This document shows positions 40,790-49,155 of a stretch of 64,000 bases of DNA, in pieces (positions within the stretch are counted from its first letter, which is position 1; every line of letters begins with the position of its first letter). Under the pieces are notes generated by a model. That model was not told the origin of the DNA, ran no database searches, and saw only the letters and a program-made list of their open reading frames with translations. Source of the stretch: Myxococcota bacterium. Lineage in GTDB: Bacteria; Myxococcota_A; UBA796; UBA9615; JAKLKC01. Both the position numbers and the translations under genes were made by a program. The stretch lies in NCBI GenBank assembly GCA_023150875.1, contig JAKLKC010000004.1, positions 79,993-143,992 of the forward strand, written 5' to 3'.

Positions 40790-41539
40790 TCAGCGCCGGC
40801 GGGCGGGGACCGCCCCGGGATCGCCGATGGCGGGGTTCCCCAGGTCGGCGAGGAGGCGCGCCAGCAGCTCGGCGCCTCCGGGGCCGGCCTCGAAGCAGGA
40901 GGTGATGGCGTCGCCGTGGTACCCGGCGAGCCAGTGGGCGGCGCACTGCATCTCGCCGACGGCGTCGGCGGGGAGGGCCCGGCGCACGTCGGCCAGGCGC
41001 CCCGCGAGCACCGCCCTCTCGTCGTCGCCGGGCACCACGAACGCGCCCTTGGCCTCGGGGCCCGCGCTCCCGCCCACCACCGCCTGGACCACCACGGCGT
41101 GATCGCCCGGGTCCAGCAGGAAGCGGGGGCGCAGCGAGAGGGTGTCCGACGCCACCGTCTCGGAGAGCACCGGGGCCCCGGAACGGGTGATCCGCACCCG
41201 GTAGGCGGTGGCGCCGGGGGCGGCGGTCCAGCGGACCACCGGGCGCTTGTCGTAGACCCGATCGGGAGTAAAGCCGGTCTGGACGGGGAGGACCACGGCG
41301 AACGAGGCGCCGTCCGAGGCGGCGGCGGCCGGAGCCGGGGCGGACTTCTTCTCGGCCAGGAAGGCGGTGATCCGCTCCATGGAGATCGACTCGTCGAACG
41401 CGGTCACCGCGGGGGGGACGGGGCCGCGGGGGAAGGACTCCCCCCCGGCGTGGCCCGGCGCGAGGACCGGGGCGATCAGGGCGGCGCCGAGGACCAGGGC
41501 GCGGAGCCGGGGGCGAGGAGGGGGGCGGAGGCGGGTCAC
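40790..41539 (-). CDS. Exported protein, function unknown
   Basis: This 249-residue protein starts with GTG and has an Arg/Pro-rich N-terminus and a signal peptide (to about residue 32, GHAGGES). A fibronectin-like beta-sandwich segment (about residues 85-165, RPVVRWTAAPGATAYRVRIT) is followed by a helical C-terminal region with two Cys (MQCAAHWLAGYHGDAITSCF). The family is not recognised. It overlaps the upstream zinc-ribbon protein by four bases (GTGA). The operon order is zinc-ribbon protein, this protein, then rlmI. Confidence 0.65.
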   Translation of the reverse strand: MTRLRPPPRPRLRALVLGAALIAPVLAPGHAGGESFPRGPVPPAVTAFDESISMERITAFLAEKKSAPAPAAAASDGASFAVVLPVQTGFTPDRVYDKRPVVRWTAAPGATAYRVRITRSGAPVLSETVASDTLSLRPRFLLDPGDHAVVVQAVVGGSAGPEAKGAFVVPGDDERAVLAGRLADVRRALPADAVGEMQCAAHWLAGYHGDAITSCFEAGPGGAELLARLLADLGNPAIGDPGAVPARRR

Positions 41540-42609
41540 GGGGCATCTCCAGGAAGGGAGGGAGTGGGGGCGGGCACCGGGGCGGCGCTCCGCGCGCAGA
41601 GGTCCAGCAGCATGCCGTACTCGGTGAAGGCGACCTCCTCGCCCCTCCCCGCCCCCGCGTCGGCCTCGTCGGTCGGCGGGGGGCGTTCGGGCGAGACTTG
41701 GGCGACTTTACGGAACGACTTGTCGATGGGGAAGTCCCCCAGCACCGCCTGGAGGCGCGCCACCAGCACGTTGAGGTTGTGCCAGGCGCTGATCCCCCTC
41801 TCCGGTCCCAGGCACCCGTAGTCGAAGGAGTCGGCGCGGATCCTCAAGAACGGCGGGCCCCCCGCGATGTGGAGGTCGGCGAGCCAGTAGGGCGTCTGGA
41901 TGTCCGCGAAGGCGCGGGGCTCGATCTGGGTGCTCCGGGTGAACAGCGGCCCCTTGACCTCCCGGGTCTGGGGGCCCGCCGGGGGAGGGCGGATCTCCCC
42001 CAGCACCACCCGCGAGACGGCTCCCGCGGAGACCTCCACCGGCTGCCCGCCGGAGTCCAGGAGGACCCGGTGGAGGCCGATCCTGCAGGAGTCCACGCCG
42101 CGGGGGGAGGCGTAGGGCGCCACCCCCTCGGGGGTGAGCAGGACGGTCCGGATCCCCCGCTCCGCCAGCCGCTCCGCCCTGGCGCGGGCGTCGGCGGCGT
42201 CGGCGACCTCCCGGAGGAGGCAGGGGACGTCCCGCTGGAGCAGCAGCGTCGCGGTGTAGGCGTCGATGCCCAGGGTCTCGAAGAGGCGGACCTTCAGCCA
42301 CGGGAGCGACCGCCCGTAGGCGGGATCGGGGACCAGCACCAGGCGAGCCGCCGCCCGCCGCCTCCCGAAGGGTCCGAGCCCCCGGAGCAGGTCCGGGACG
42401 GCGGGAGGGGGCGGGGGGGCCTGGGGAGCGGGGAACGGAGAACCGGGCGAGGGCGCGCCGCCCCCCTCCCGCCGCGTCTCGGCCTCGGGCGCACCGCCGG
42501 ACGCCTCGGGATCGGCGCTCGGGAGGGGGGCGCCGCAGTAAAGGCAGCGGGGGCGGGGGCCGTTCGGCCGCTGGCAGCTCGGGCAGGAGATCAACCTCGG
42601 GGTCCCCAT
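41536..42609 (-). CDS. Zinc-ribbon protein of unknown function
   Basis: This 357-residue protein begins with a zinc ribbon (CPSCQRPNGPRPRCLYCG). A Pro-rich linker (about residues 30-75) follows, then an alpha/beta region with RAAARLVLVPDPAYGRSLPW, RDVPCLLREVADAADARAR and a long C-terminal region. Possibly it is an rRNA- or signalling-associated scaffold; I do not recognise the family. Its ATG (42607-42609) overlaps the plus-strand ATG of the rluA-type gene at 42608 in the palindrome CCATGG, so at least one of the two starts may be further inside. Confidence 0.65.
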   Translation of the reverse strand: MGTPRLISCPSCQRPNGPRPRCLYCGAPLPSADPEASGGAPEAETRREGGGAPSPGSPFPAPQAPPPPPAVPDLLRGLGPFGRRRAAARLVLVPDPAYGRSLPWLKVRLFETLGIDAYTATLLLQRDVPCLLREVADAADARARAERLAERGIRTVLLTPEGVAPYASPRGVDSCRIGLHRVLLDSGGQPVEVSAGAVSRVVLGEIRPPPAGPQTREVKGPLFTRSTQIEPRAFADIQTPYWLADLHIAGGPPFLRIRADSFDYGCLGPERGISAWHNLNVLVARLQAVLGDFPIDKSFRKVAQVSPERPPPTDEADAGAGRGEEVAFTEYGMLLDLCARSAAPVPAPTPSLPGDAP

Positions 42610-43525
42610 GGCCGCCCCTCGGGACGGGATGCGCGCGGATCGAGAGATGATAGCCGCTTCCCGGGCCGACCCGACCTTGCGGGAGGGAGAGGCGCGCCCG
42701 AGAGTACCCCCCTGCCACCGTGTTCCCCAGGAGGGCGAGGCGCTGACGATCTGGCTGGCTCGACGGGACGAGGACCTCGCGGGAGAGCTGCCCCCGCTCC
42801 GGGTGCTGCACGAGGATCCCTGGCTCATCGCCGTGGACAAGCCCGCGGGGCTGCTCGCCCATCCCGTGCGCTTCGACCGGCGGGTCTCGGTGGTCACCCT
42901 GGTCCGGAGCCGCTTCGAGGCCGAGGGAAGCGACGTGCGCCCCACCCTGTCCCACCGCCTCGACCGGGAGACCTCCGGGGTGCTGCTGCTGGCCAAGGAC
43001 GCCCGCACCGATCGCCTGGTGAAGAGGGCCTTCGAGACCCGCCAGGTCGAGAAGTCCTACCTGGCCGTGGTGCGCGGCGCACCCGACTGGGAGGAGCTCG
43101 ACCTCGACGCCCCCGTAGGCAAGGCGCCGGACTCGGAGATCGGGCTCAAGCAGGCGGTGGTGCGGGGGGGGCAGCCGGCACGCACCCGGTTCCGGGTGGA
43201 GGAGAGGGCCCGGGGCTGCGCCCTGGTGCGGGCCTGGCCCCACACCGGCCGGATGCACCAGATCCGCGTCCACCTGGATCACCTCGGCCTGCCCCTGGTG
43301 GGGGACAAGGTCTACGGCCGCCCCGCCGCCTGCTTCCTGGACTTCCTCGAACGGGGGCTCAGCGACGAGTGGCTCTCCGAGCTGGAGCTGCCCCGCCACG
43401 CCCTCCACGCCGCCGGGATCGCCTTGCGGCACCCCGAGACCGGCGAGCCCCTCGCCCTCGAGTCGCCCCTGCCCGCGGACCTGCGGAGCTTCCTCGACGG
43501 GCGCACGGAGATCGCGGCCCCATGA
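42608..43525 (+). CDS. RluA-family pseudouridine synthase
   Basis: This 305-residue protein has the RluA catalytic motif SHRLDRETSGVLLLAKD, with the invariant Asp at about residue 120. Further signatures are VLHEDPWLIAVDKPAGLLAH, VEKSYLAVVRG and PHTGRMHQIRVHLDHLGLPL. The N-terminus (RVPPCHRVPQEGEALTIW) looks like the end of a degraded S4 domain. It isomerises uridine in rRNA or tRNA; the exact target is not readable. ATG 42608 is used, with 42629 and 42647 as alternatives. Its stop overlaps the start of the Lon-N protein (ATGA). Confidence 0.9.
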   Translation: MAAPRDGMRADREMIAASRADPTLREGEARPRVPPCHRVPQEGEALTIWLARRDEDLAGELPPLRVLHEDPWLIAVDKPAGLLAHPVRFDRRVSVVTLVRSRFEAEGSDVRPTLSHRLDRETSGVLLLAKDARTDRLVKRAFETRQVEKSYLAVVRGAPDWEELDLDAPVGKAPDSEIGLKQAVVRGGQPARTRFRVEERARGCALVRAWPHTGRMHQIRVHLDHLGLPLVGDKVYGRPAACFLDFLERGLSDEWLSELELPRHALHAAGIALRHPETGEPLALESPLPADLRSFLDGRTEIAAP

Positions 43526-44229
43526 ACCGCCCCGTCCCGCCCGGCCAGCTCATCGAGCGCCTGCCGGTGTTCCCGCTGCCCCACACGGTGCTCTACCCGA
43601 ACACCCTCCTCCCCCTCCACGTCTTCGAGCCGCGCTACCGCGACATGGTGCGGGACTGCACCTCCGGGGATCGCCTGCTGGCGGTGGTCCAGCTCGCCCC
43701 AGGCTGGGAGGACCGGTACCACGGATCGCCCCCGGTTCACGCCGTGGCCGGCCTCGGCCGCATCGAGAAGGAGGTCCCGCTCTCCGACGGCCGCTGGAAC
43801 GTCCTGATCTGCGGCCTCGCCCGGGTCCGCCTGGACGAGGAGATCCCCTCGGACCGGGCCTACCGGACCTTCCGGGCGACGGTGCTCGCCGAGACGGAGC
43901 CCGAGGCCGCCGACGCTCCCCTGGAGCGGGACCTGGCGGCGCTGCGCCAGCTCTACCTGCAGGCGGTGGCCCGGATCCCCGGCCTCGCCGTCCACGCCGC
44001 ACCCCGGGCCGCGGTCGCGGGGCCCGCCGGGGAGGTGTGCGACCGGCTGGCGGCGGCCCTCCCCCTCGCCGCCGCGGACAAGCAGCGGCTGATGGAGGCC
44101 CTGGAGGGTCGGGAGAGGGTCCGGGTGCTGACCGAGGCGGTCTCGCGCCTGGTGGAGGACGAGCCGCCCCTGGCGGGGGATGGCGACGACCTGGACGGCG
44201 ACGGCGGGGGGGGCGAGCCCGCCCACTGA
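43522..44229 (+). CDS. LON-substrate-binding-domain (Lon N) protein
   Basis: This 235-residue protein shows LPVFPLPHTVLYPNTLLPLH, VFEPRYRDMVRDC, GLGRIEKEVPLSDGRWNVLI and GLARVRL, the PUA-like LON N-terminal domain found alone in many bacteria without a protease domain. The C-terminus is acidic, Gly-rich and disordered. The role of the stand-alone form is unsettled; it may recognise damaged proteins. It is coupled to the rluA-type gene and convergent with the secreted protein at 44258. Confidence 0.85.
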   Translation: MNRPVPPGQLIERLPVFPLPHTVLYPNTLLPLHVFEPRYRDMVRDCTSGDRLLAVVQLAPGWEDRYHGSPPVHAVAGLGRIEKEVPLSDGRWNVLICGLARVRLDEEIPSDRAYRTFRATVLAETEPEAADAPLERDLAALRQLYLQAVARIPGLAVHAAPRAAVAGPAGEVCDRLAAALPLAAADKQRLMEALEGRERVRVLTEAVSRLVEDEPPLAGDGDDLDGDGGGGEPAH

Positions 44230-44257
44230 GGCAGTTCCCCCCGCGCCCTGCCCCCGG

Positions 44258-45139
44258 CTACTTGCCCGCGCCCTCCCGCACCGGCGGGTAGATGTCGATG
44301 GACAGGTAGTCCTTGAGGCCGTTGGCCTCGTAGAAGCGGTTGTCGAAGTAGGTGGTGTCGTTGATGGCGAAGCTGATGTAGCCGTTGGCGGGGGCCTTGA
44401 ACTCGTAGCTCCCGCCCATGGCGCGCACCTGGACCTCACCGGTCTCCTCGTCCTCGAAGCGGATCAGCAGGGCGCCGAGGGGGCACTCGGGGCACGGGAA
44501 GCCCTCGCCGGCCTGGGGCACGTCGGGGTCACCGGCCAGGTTGATCCACTTCGCGTCCTTCCCGGTGTCGTTCACCGTGTACTTGCTCTTCTGGGTGGAC
44601 TCGATGAGCACCTGATCTTCCTTGCAGACGTGGCGGCGGACCTGCCAGTCGTTCTGGATGCCCAGGTAGTCGTGGAGCTCGTACATGAGGGGGTTGGTGC
44701 ACTCCCCCTTCATCGCGTCCTTGGGCGCCTTGGACAGGAAGTACTTGTAGTCGGACAGGGACATCTGCCCCCGGGCGACCTGGTTGCAGTTCTCCCAGTT
44801 GGTGCGGGAGAACGCCTCGATCTTCTCGGGGCGGCCGAGGAAGGCGATGTCGAACTCGTCGAGGAACTCCTCGCCGAAGTCCATCTCCATGCCCCTCTCG
44901 CCCCGCAGCACGCCCTTCACCGCCTCGTGGGTGGCCTGGCGGGCCTGCCGGCGGTCGATCTCCGCCAGCTTGGAGTAGTCCGGAGGGTTGTAACAGGAGA
45001 TCCCGTTGCCCACCTCGACCCAGCCGACCGAAGGCGGAGGCGGAGGCTCCTCCGACTTCTTCTTCTTCTTGGCGAGGGCGGAGGTCGCGGGCAGGAGGAC
45101 GACGAGGAGGACGGCGATGGGAAGGAGGCGACGATCCAT
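44258..45139 (-). CDS. Exported protein with a PA-IL-like (LecA-type) domain
   Basis: This 293-residue protein has a signal peptide (residues 1-23) followed by a KKKKKS run and a Pro stretch. A helical central region with several Cys follows. The C-terminal domain (about residues 215-290) reads PLGALLIRFEDEETGEVQVR, then YEFKAPANGYISFAINDTTY. This resembles the calcium/galactose-binding LecA fold with its G-x-L-x-F-x-I-N-D core. Carbohydrate binding is an inference. It has its own promoter at 45177-45206, so it is independent of the upstream atp genes. Confidence 0.7.
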   Translation of the reverse strand: MDRRLLPIAVLLVVLLPATSALAKKKKKSEEPPPPPSVGWVEVGNGISCYNPPDYSKLAEIDRRQARQATHEAVKGVLRGERGMEMDFGEEFLDEFDIAFLGRPEKIEAFSRTNWENCNQVARGQMSLSDYKYFLSKAPKDAMKGECTNPLMYELHDYLGIQNDWQVRRHVCKEDQVLIESTQKSKYTVNDTGKDAKWINLAGDPDVPQAGEGFPCPECPLGALLIRFEDEETGEVQVRAMGGSYEFKAPANGYISFAINDTTYFDNRFYEANGLKDYLSIDIYPPVREGAGK

Positions 45140-45176
45140 GAGGATCTCCTCGCGGCAGGATGAAACGCGAAGCGCG

Positions 45177-45206
45177 AGGATACCGACGGGCCGGAACGCC
45201 TGTCAA
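45177..45206 (-). promoter_or_regulatory. Sigma70-type promoter of the LecA-like gene
   Basis: On the minus strand there is TTGACA (45201-45206), an 18-bp spacer, and TATCCT (45177-45182), 37 bases upstream of the ATG. A Shine-Dalgarno (CGAGGAG) lies in between. The -35 is a perfect consensus. Confidence 0.7.
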
Positions 45207-45246
45207 TTCGGAGGGATCCCCGCAGGGGGGTGGATGCGGGGAGACG

Positions 45247-45302
45247 CCCCTCGCCCCGGGGAGGGGCGAGGGGGCCCGGGGAGGACCTCGCGTCCTCCCC
45301 GG
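45247..45302. terminator. Two consecutive 11-bp hairpins after atpE
   Basis: The first pairs CCCCTCGCCCC (45247-45257) with 45263-45273. The second pairs CCGGGGAGGAC (45276-45286) with 45292-45302. Each has an 11-bp perfect stem and a 5-base loop, 2 bases apart, 15 bases after the atpE stop. There is no U-tract, so they look like strong transcript-end or protection structures rather than a canonical terminator. Confidence 0.6.
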
Positions 45303-45317
45303 ACCGGGCCGGTGGGC

Positions 45318-45644
45318 TCAGATCTTGCCCTGGAGGAGGAACGCGATGACCAGGCCGTAGATCACCAGGGACTCGATGAGGGCCAGGCCGACGATCATCG
45401 GGGTGAAGATCTTGTCGCTGGCCGAGGGGTTCCGGGCGATCCCCTCCAGGGCCGCGGCGGCCGCCCGCCCCTGGCCGAAGCCGCCCCCCAGGGCGGAGAG
45501 GCCGATGGCGATGCCGGCGGCGATCGCCACCCATCCCTTGTAGTCGTTGGCGCTCCCGTCCTGGGCGAAGGCCAGGCCGGGGAGCAGGGTGAACACCGTG
45601 GCGGTGAAGGCAATCCTCGCCCGCGAGATCTTCTGCATCATCAT
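45318..45644 (-). CDS. atpE: F-type ATP synthase subunit c
   Basis: This 108-residue protein is longer than a usual c subunit (about 80). The first 28 residues look like a signal sequence ending AFAQDG. Two hydrophobic helices follow. Ion site: Glu91 in [17 protein letters not shown], with Gln58 (GFGQGR) in helix 1, Ser92 and Tyr96. In Na+-coupled rings such as that of Ilyobacter, Gln, Glu-Ser and Tyr at this spacing co-ordinate Na+. The loop [12 protein letters not shown] contacts F1. Three consecutive ATGs follow GAGGAGGT; the first is used. It is the last gene of atpI-atpB-atpE. Confidence 0.95.
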   Translation of the reverse strand: MMMQKISRARIAFTATVFTLLPGLAFAQDGSANDYKGWVAIAAGIAIGLSALGGGFGQGRAAAAALEGIARNPSASDKIFTPMIVGLALIESLVIYGLVIAFLLQGKI

Positions 45645-45679
45645 CCGGTACCTCCTCTGCTCTCCCGTCCGCTCGAAGC

Positions 45680-46429
45680 TCAGTGCTCCGCGTGGGCCGC
45701 GGCCAGGGAGATGTAGATGGTCGAGAGCAGGCTGAACACGAACGCCTGGACCAGGCTGACGAACAACCCGAGGGCGAGGAAGACCACCGGCAGACCGAAC
45801 GCCAGGACCTTCGAGGTCGCCCCGGGGAGCTGGTTGAGGAAGATGTCGAGGACGGTGTGGTCCCCGAACATGTTGCCGTAGAGGCGGATGGAGAGGGAGG
45901 CGGGCCGGGACAAGTGGCCGATCACCTCGATGACGAACATCAGCGGCGCCAGCCACAGGACAGGGCCGAAGAAGTGCTTCACGTAGGTGAAGCCGTGACG
46001 CATCAGCCCGGTCAGGTTGTAGACCAGGAAGATCGAGAGCGCCACCCCGATGTTGGTGTTGATGTCCGAGGTGGGGGGGGAGAAGCCGGGGAAGAGGCCC
46101 AGCAGGTTGCAGAAGAGGACGTAGGCGAAGACGCCGGCGATGAGCGGGAAGAAGCGGCCGGCGTCGTGGCCGAGGTTGCGCCGGCACAGGCCGAGGATGG
46201 AGTCGGCGAAGAGCTCGAAGGCGTTGCGGAAGCTGAGCCGGTCGTCGGGGACGAGGGCGTCGTCCTTGCAGTCCAGCAGGCGCGGCAGGGCGAGGCGTGC
46301 CAGGGCGGCCATCCCCAGCAGCACCACCACCGCCACCATGGACAGGTAGAAGGACGTGTACTTCGCCGGGAGCCCCTCCAGGAGGGCGAACCAGGTGAAC
46401 GCGTTCTCGGAGGCGATGGTGCCGTTCAT
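45680..46429 (-). CDS. atpB: F-type ATP synthase subunit a
   Basis: This 249-residue membrane protein has the essential arginine in [15 protein letters not shown], the counterpart of E. coli aArg210. The family segments [20 protein letters not shown] (helix 3 region) and [20 protein letters not shown] (last helix) are present. With the c ring it forms the ion channel of F0. The cluster has no atpF or F1 genes; these must lie elsewhere, as in several deltaproteobacterial genomes. It lies 35 bp upstream of atpE and 9 bp downstream of atpI. Confidence 0.97.
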   Translation of the reverse strand: MNGTIASENAFTWFALLEGLPAKYTSFYLSMVAVVVLLGMAALARLALPRLLDCKDDALVPDDRLSFRNAFELFADSILGLCRRNLGHDAGRFFPLIAGVFAYVLFCNLLGLFPGFSPPTSDINTNIGVALSIFLVYNLTGLMRHGFTYVKHFFGPVLWLAPLMFVIEVIGHLSRPASLSIRLYGNMFGDHTVLDIFLNQLPGATSKVLAFGLPVVFLALGLFVSLVQAFVFSLLSTIYISLAAAHAEH

Positions 46430-46438
46430 CGGGTGTTC

Positions 46439-46870
46439 CTAGGAGAAGAGGTCGACGGTCCCGTGGAGGATCACCGCGGGGAGGACCAGCGACAGGCCGA
46501 TCAGGAGGCCCGGCACGTCGAGGTGGAAGACCCAGAGGAAGAGGGCCACGCAGCCGGCCAGCACGCCGTACTTCACTCCGAGCCGGACCATGAGCGCCCC
46601 GGTACCCCCCGAGGGCCCGCGGACCACCCGCAGGGCGATGCGGGCGAGGAGCCAGAAGTTCACGAAGCTGAGCGCGCCGCCCGCGAGCAGCCCCGTCGCC
46701 AGCCCGGGCCTTCCCGCGGCGAAGCCCACGGCGGTCCCCGCCACCGTCAGCAGCGCGATCAGGGCCCCGATCCGCCTGGGCCCCCGCATGATCTCCCCCA
46801 CGGGGGGCGGGGTTCCGGTGGCATCGGCGGGAGCCCCGGAGAGGGGACTGGACGTCGACGTGAAGCTCAC
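46439..46870 (-). CDS. atpI: ATP synthase subunit I-like protein
   Basis: This 143-residue protein starts with GTG and has a soluble 30-residue N-terminus followed by four hydrophobic helices. The segment [20 protein letters not shown] matches the AtpI/ATP-synthase-I family. Members assist c-ring assembly or Mg2+ supply and are encoded first in atp operons. This one sits just after the promoter at 46958-46986. Confidence 0.85.
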   Translation of the reverse strand: MSFTSTSSPLSGAPADATGTPPPVGEIMRGPRRIGALIALLTVAGTAVGFAAGRPGLATGLLAGGALSFVNFWLLARIALRVVRGPSGGTGALMVRLGVKYGVLAGCVALFLWVFHLDVPGLLIGLSLVLPAVILHGTVDLFS

Positions 46871-46957
46871 GGAAGCGGGGTCCAGGGAGAGGTGGCGACC
46901 GCGCCCCGGGGCCGGGCTCCGGTGCGTCGCGGTCGTACGGGTCGCAAGGGTGGCGGG

Positions 46958-46986
46958 CTTATATCAGGGGAGACCACCCCTGTCAA
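46958..46986 (-). promoter_or_regulatory. Consensus sigma70 promoter of the atp cluster with spacer palindrome
   Basis: On the minus strand there is TTGACA (46981-46986), exactly 17 bp, and TATAAG (46958-46963), the best consensus promoter in the window. The spacer contains the inverted repeat CAGGGG-AGACCA-CCCCTG (46965-46982), whose outer arm reaches into the -35. It lies between the hemL stop and the atpI start, leaving a leader of about 80 nt. Confidence 0.8.
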
Positions 46987-47006
46987 ACGGGCTTGGCCCC
47001 GCCTCC

Positions 47007-48323
47007 TCAGCCGTCCCGGGGCAGGCGGGCCAGGGCCCGCCCCGCCGCCTGGGCGGTGCGGGAGAGGTCGTCGTGGGAGTGGGCCAGCGACACGAACCAG
47101 GCCTCGAACTGGGAGGGGGGGAGCAGGATCCCCTGATCGAGCATCGCCCCGTAGAAGGCGCGGAAGGCGCCGAGGTCCGAGGCGCGGGCGGTGGCGAAGT
47201 CCACCACCGGCTCCCTGCGGAAGAAGAGAGTCAGCATCGACCCCACGCGCTGCAAGCGCGCCGGGACGTCCGCGGGGATCTCCGCGAGGAGGGCCGCCTC
47301 CAGGAAGGCGGAGGCCTCCTCCAGGCGGGCGTACACGCCTTCCTCCCGCAGCAGCCTCAGCATGGCCCTCCCGGCGGCGACGGCCAGGGGGTTCCCCGAG
47401 AGGGTCCCGGCCTGGTAGACCGGCCCCGCGGGGCTCACCCGGTCCATCAGGTCCGCTCGACCCCCGTAGGCCGCCAGGGGCAGGCCCCCCCCGACGATCT
47501 TGCCGAGGCAGGTCAGGTCGGGGGTCAGCCCATAGAGCTCCTGGGCCCCGCCGTAGGCGAGGCGGAAGCCGGTCATCACCTCGTCCAGGATCAGCAGGGC
47601 CCCGGTGCTCCGGCACAGGTCCCGGAGGCCGTGCAGGAAGCCCTCCCCCGGCGGCACGCAGCCCATGTTGCCGGCCACCGGCTCGACGATGACCGCGGCG
47701 ATCTCCTCCCCCCGGGCCTCGAAGAGGCGGGCGAGGGCGGGGAGGTCGTTGAACGGCGCCACCGCCGTGCACGCGGCGTAGGCCCGGGGCACACCGGGAG
47801 AGTCGGGGACGCCGAAGGTGGCGGCGCCGGAGCCGGCGGCCACCAGCAGGCCATCGGCGTGGCCGTGGTAGCACCCGTCGAACTTCACCACCACGTCCCG
47901 CCCGGTGGCCGCCCGGGCGAGGCGGATGGCGCTCATGGTGGCCTCGGTGCCCGAGGAGACCAGCCGGACCCGGTCCATGGACGGCACCGCGGCGCGGATC
48001 TCCTCGGCGAACAGGACCTCCTCCTGGGTGGCGAGGCCGAAGCTGGTGCCCCGCTCCGCCGCCCGGACCACCGCCTCGACGATCTCGGGGTGGGCGTGGC
48101 CGAGGATCATCGGCCCCCAGGAGCCGATGTAGTCGATGTAGGTGCGGCCGCCGGAGGCGTGGACCTGGGAGCCCCGGGCGCTCTCGGCGAAGACCGGGGG
48201 GAGGCCCACGGAGCGGAACGCCCGCACGGGGGAGTTCACCCCTCCGGGGATGGAGCGGGCGGCCCGGTCGGCCAGGTCGGCGGCGGTGCCCACCTCGGGC
48301 GTGGCCTCAGTCCGTGTTGCCAT
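47007..48323 (-). CDS. hemL: Glutamate-1-semialdehyde 2,1-aminomutase
   Basis: This 438-residue class III PLP enzyme shows [72 protein letters not shown] and the PLP lysine in [18 protein letters not shown]. All are specific to HemL of the C5 haem pathway, so the organism makes 5-aminolevulinate from glutamyl-tRNA. Its start lies inside the 3' end of the upstream TPR lipoprotein gene (17-bp overlap); ATG 48323 matches the family N-terminus. It is the third gene after gyrA. Confidence 0.96.
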   Translation of the reverse strand: MATRTEATPEVGTAADLADRAARSIPGGVNSPVRAFRSVGLPPVFAESARGSQVHASGGRTYIDYIGSWGPMILGHAHPEIVEAVVRAAERGTSFGLATQEEVLFAEEIRAAVPSMDRVRLVSSGTEATMSAIRLARAATGRDVVVKFDGCYHGHADGLLVAAGSGAATFGVPDSPGVPRAYAACTAVAPFNDLPALARLFEARGEEIAAVIVEPVAGNMGCVPPGEGFLHGLRDLCRSTGALLILDEVMTGFRLAYGGAQELYGLTPDLTCLGKIVGGGLPLAAYGGRADLMDRVSPAGPVYQAGTLSGNPLAVAAGRAMLRLLREEGVYARLEEASAFLEAALLAEIPADVPARLQRVGSMLTLFFRREPVVDFATARASDLGAFRAFYGAMLDQGILLPPSQFEAWFVSLAHSHDDLSRTAQAAGRALARLPRDG

Positions 48324-49155
48324 CGCGAAGCTCCTTGCGCTTGCCCAGCGCGTCGATCCGGCCGTCCACCCGGGCGGGATCGGGGTGTCCATCCGACCTC
48401 ATCCCGCGCCACGCGGCCAGGGCCTCGGCCTCGCGGCCAGCCCCCTCCAGGCAGCGGGCCTCCCCCTCCCGGGCCCGCCACTCCGCCTCGGTGCCCCCCG
48501 CCTGGGCGCGCAGATCGGTGTAGGCCCGGATCGCCTCGTCGTGGAGCCCCTCCTGCTCCAGGCTCTCGGCGATCCCCAGCAGCGCGGGCACGCGCCACTC
48601 GCCTCCGCCCCCCTCCTCCTCCACCAGCTTCCGCCACTCCAGCCGCGCCTGCCGCGGATCCTCCAGGGCGCGGTAGCACCGACCGATCCGGTAGCGGGCC
48701 TGCAGGGCCTGCCTCCCTTCGGGGTCGGCGGCGGCGGCGCGGTAGGCCTCGATGGCCTTGCGGGGGCGCAGCAGGTCCTTCTCGAGCACGTCCCCGAGCA
48801 GGAACGCGGCCTTTCGGGCGGCGCCGGTACCGGGGTAGCGGTCGACGAGGTCCCGGCAGGTGCGGGCGGCGTCCTCGGGCCGGCGCAGCGAGTCCCTCTG
48901 GATCCGGGCGGCCAGCAGGAGGGCCTCGGCGCCGGCCTCTCCGGGCTCCGCCCGCGCCAGCGCCTCCAGGGCCGCCAGCGCCCCCTCGTAGTCCCCCTGG
49001 ACGAACAGGGCGTGGGCCCGGTCCCTCTCGGAGGACACGGGCTCGCCGGCGCAGCCCCCCGCGACCAGCAGCGCGGCGGAGACGGCGAACGCGGCCAGGG
49101 GCAGGATCCGGTCCCCCCGGGCCCGAAGGGGGCCGAGACCCTCAGTCCTCCTCAC
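48307..49155 (-). CDS. TPR-repeat lipoprotein
   Basis: This 282-residue protein has a lipobox LVAGGC (Cys35). TPR-like helical pairs run throughout, for example [40 protein letters not shown] and [12 protein letters not shown]. It has the character of BamD/YbgF-like periplasmic scaffolds, but the match is only to the repeat type. It overlaps gyrA upstream by 14 bp and hemL downstream by 17 bp, so translation of the three genes is tightly coupled. No catalytic motif was seen. Confidence 0.8.
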   Translation of the reverse strand: MRRTEGLGPLRARGDRILPLAAFAVSAALLVAGGCAGEPVSSERDRAHALFVQGDYEGALAALEALARAEPGEAGAEALLLAARIQRDSLRRPEDAARTCRDLVDRYPGTGAARKAAFLLGDVLEKDLLRPRKAIEAYRAAAADPEGRQALQARYRIGRCYRALEDPRQARLEWRKLVEEEGGGGEWRVPALLGIAESLEQEGLHDEAIRAYTDLRAQAGGTEAEWRAREGEARCLEGAGREAEALAAWRGMRSDGHPDPARVDGRIDALGKRKELRDGNTD

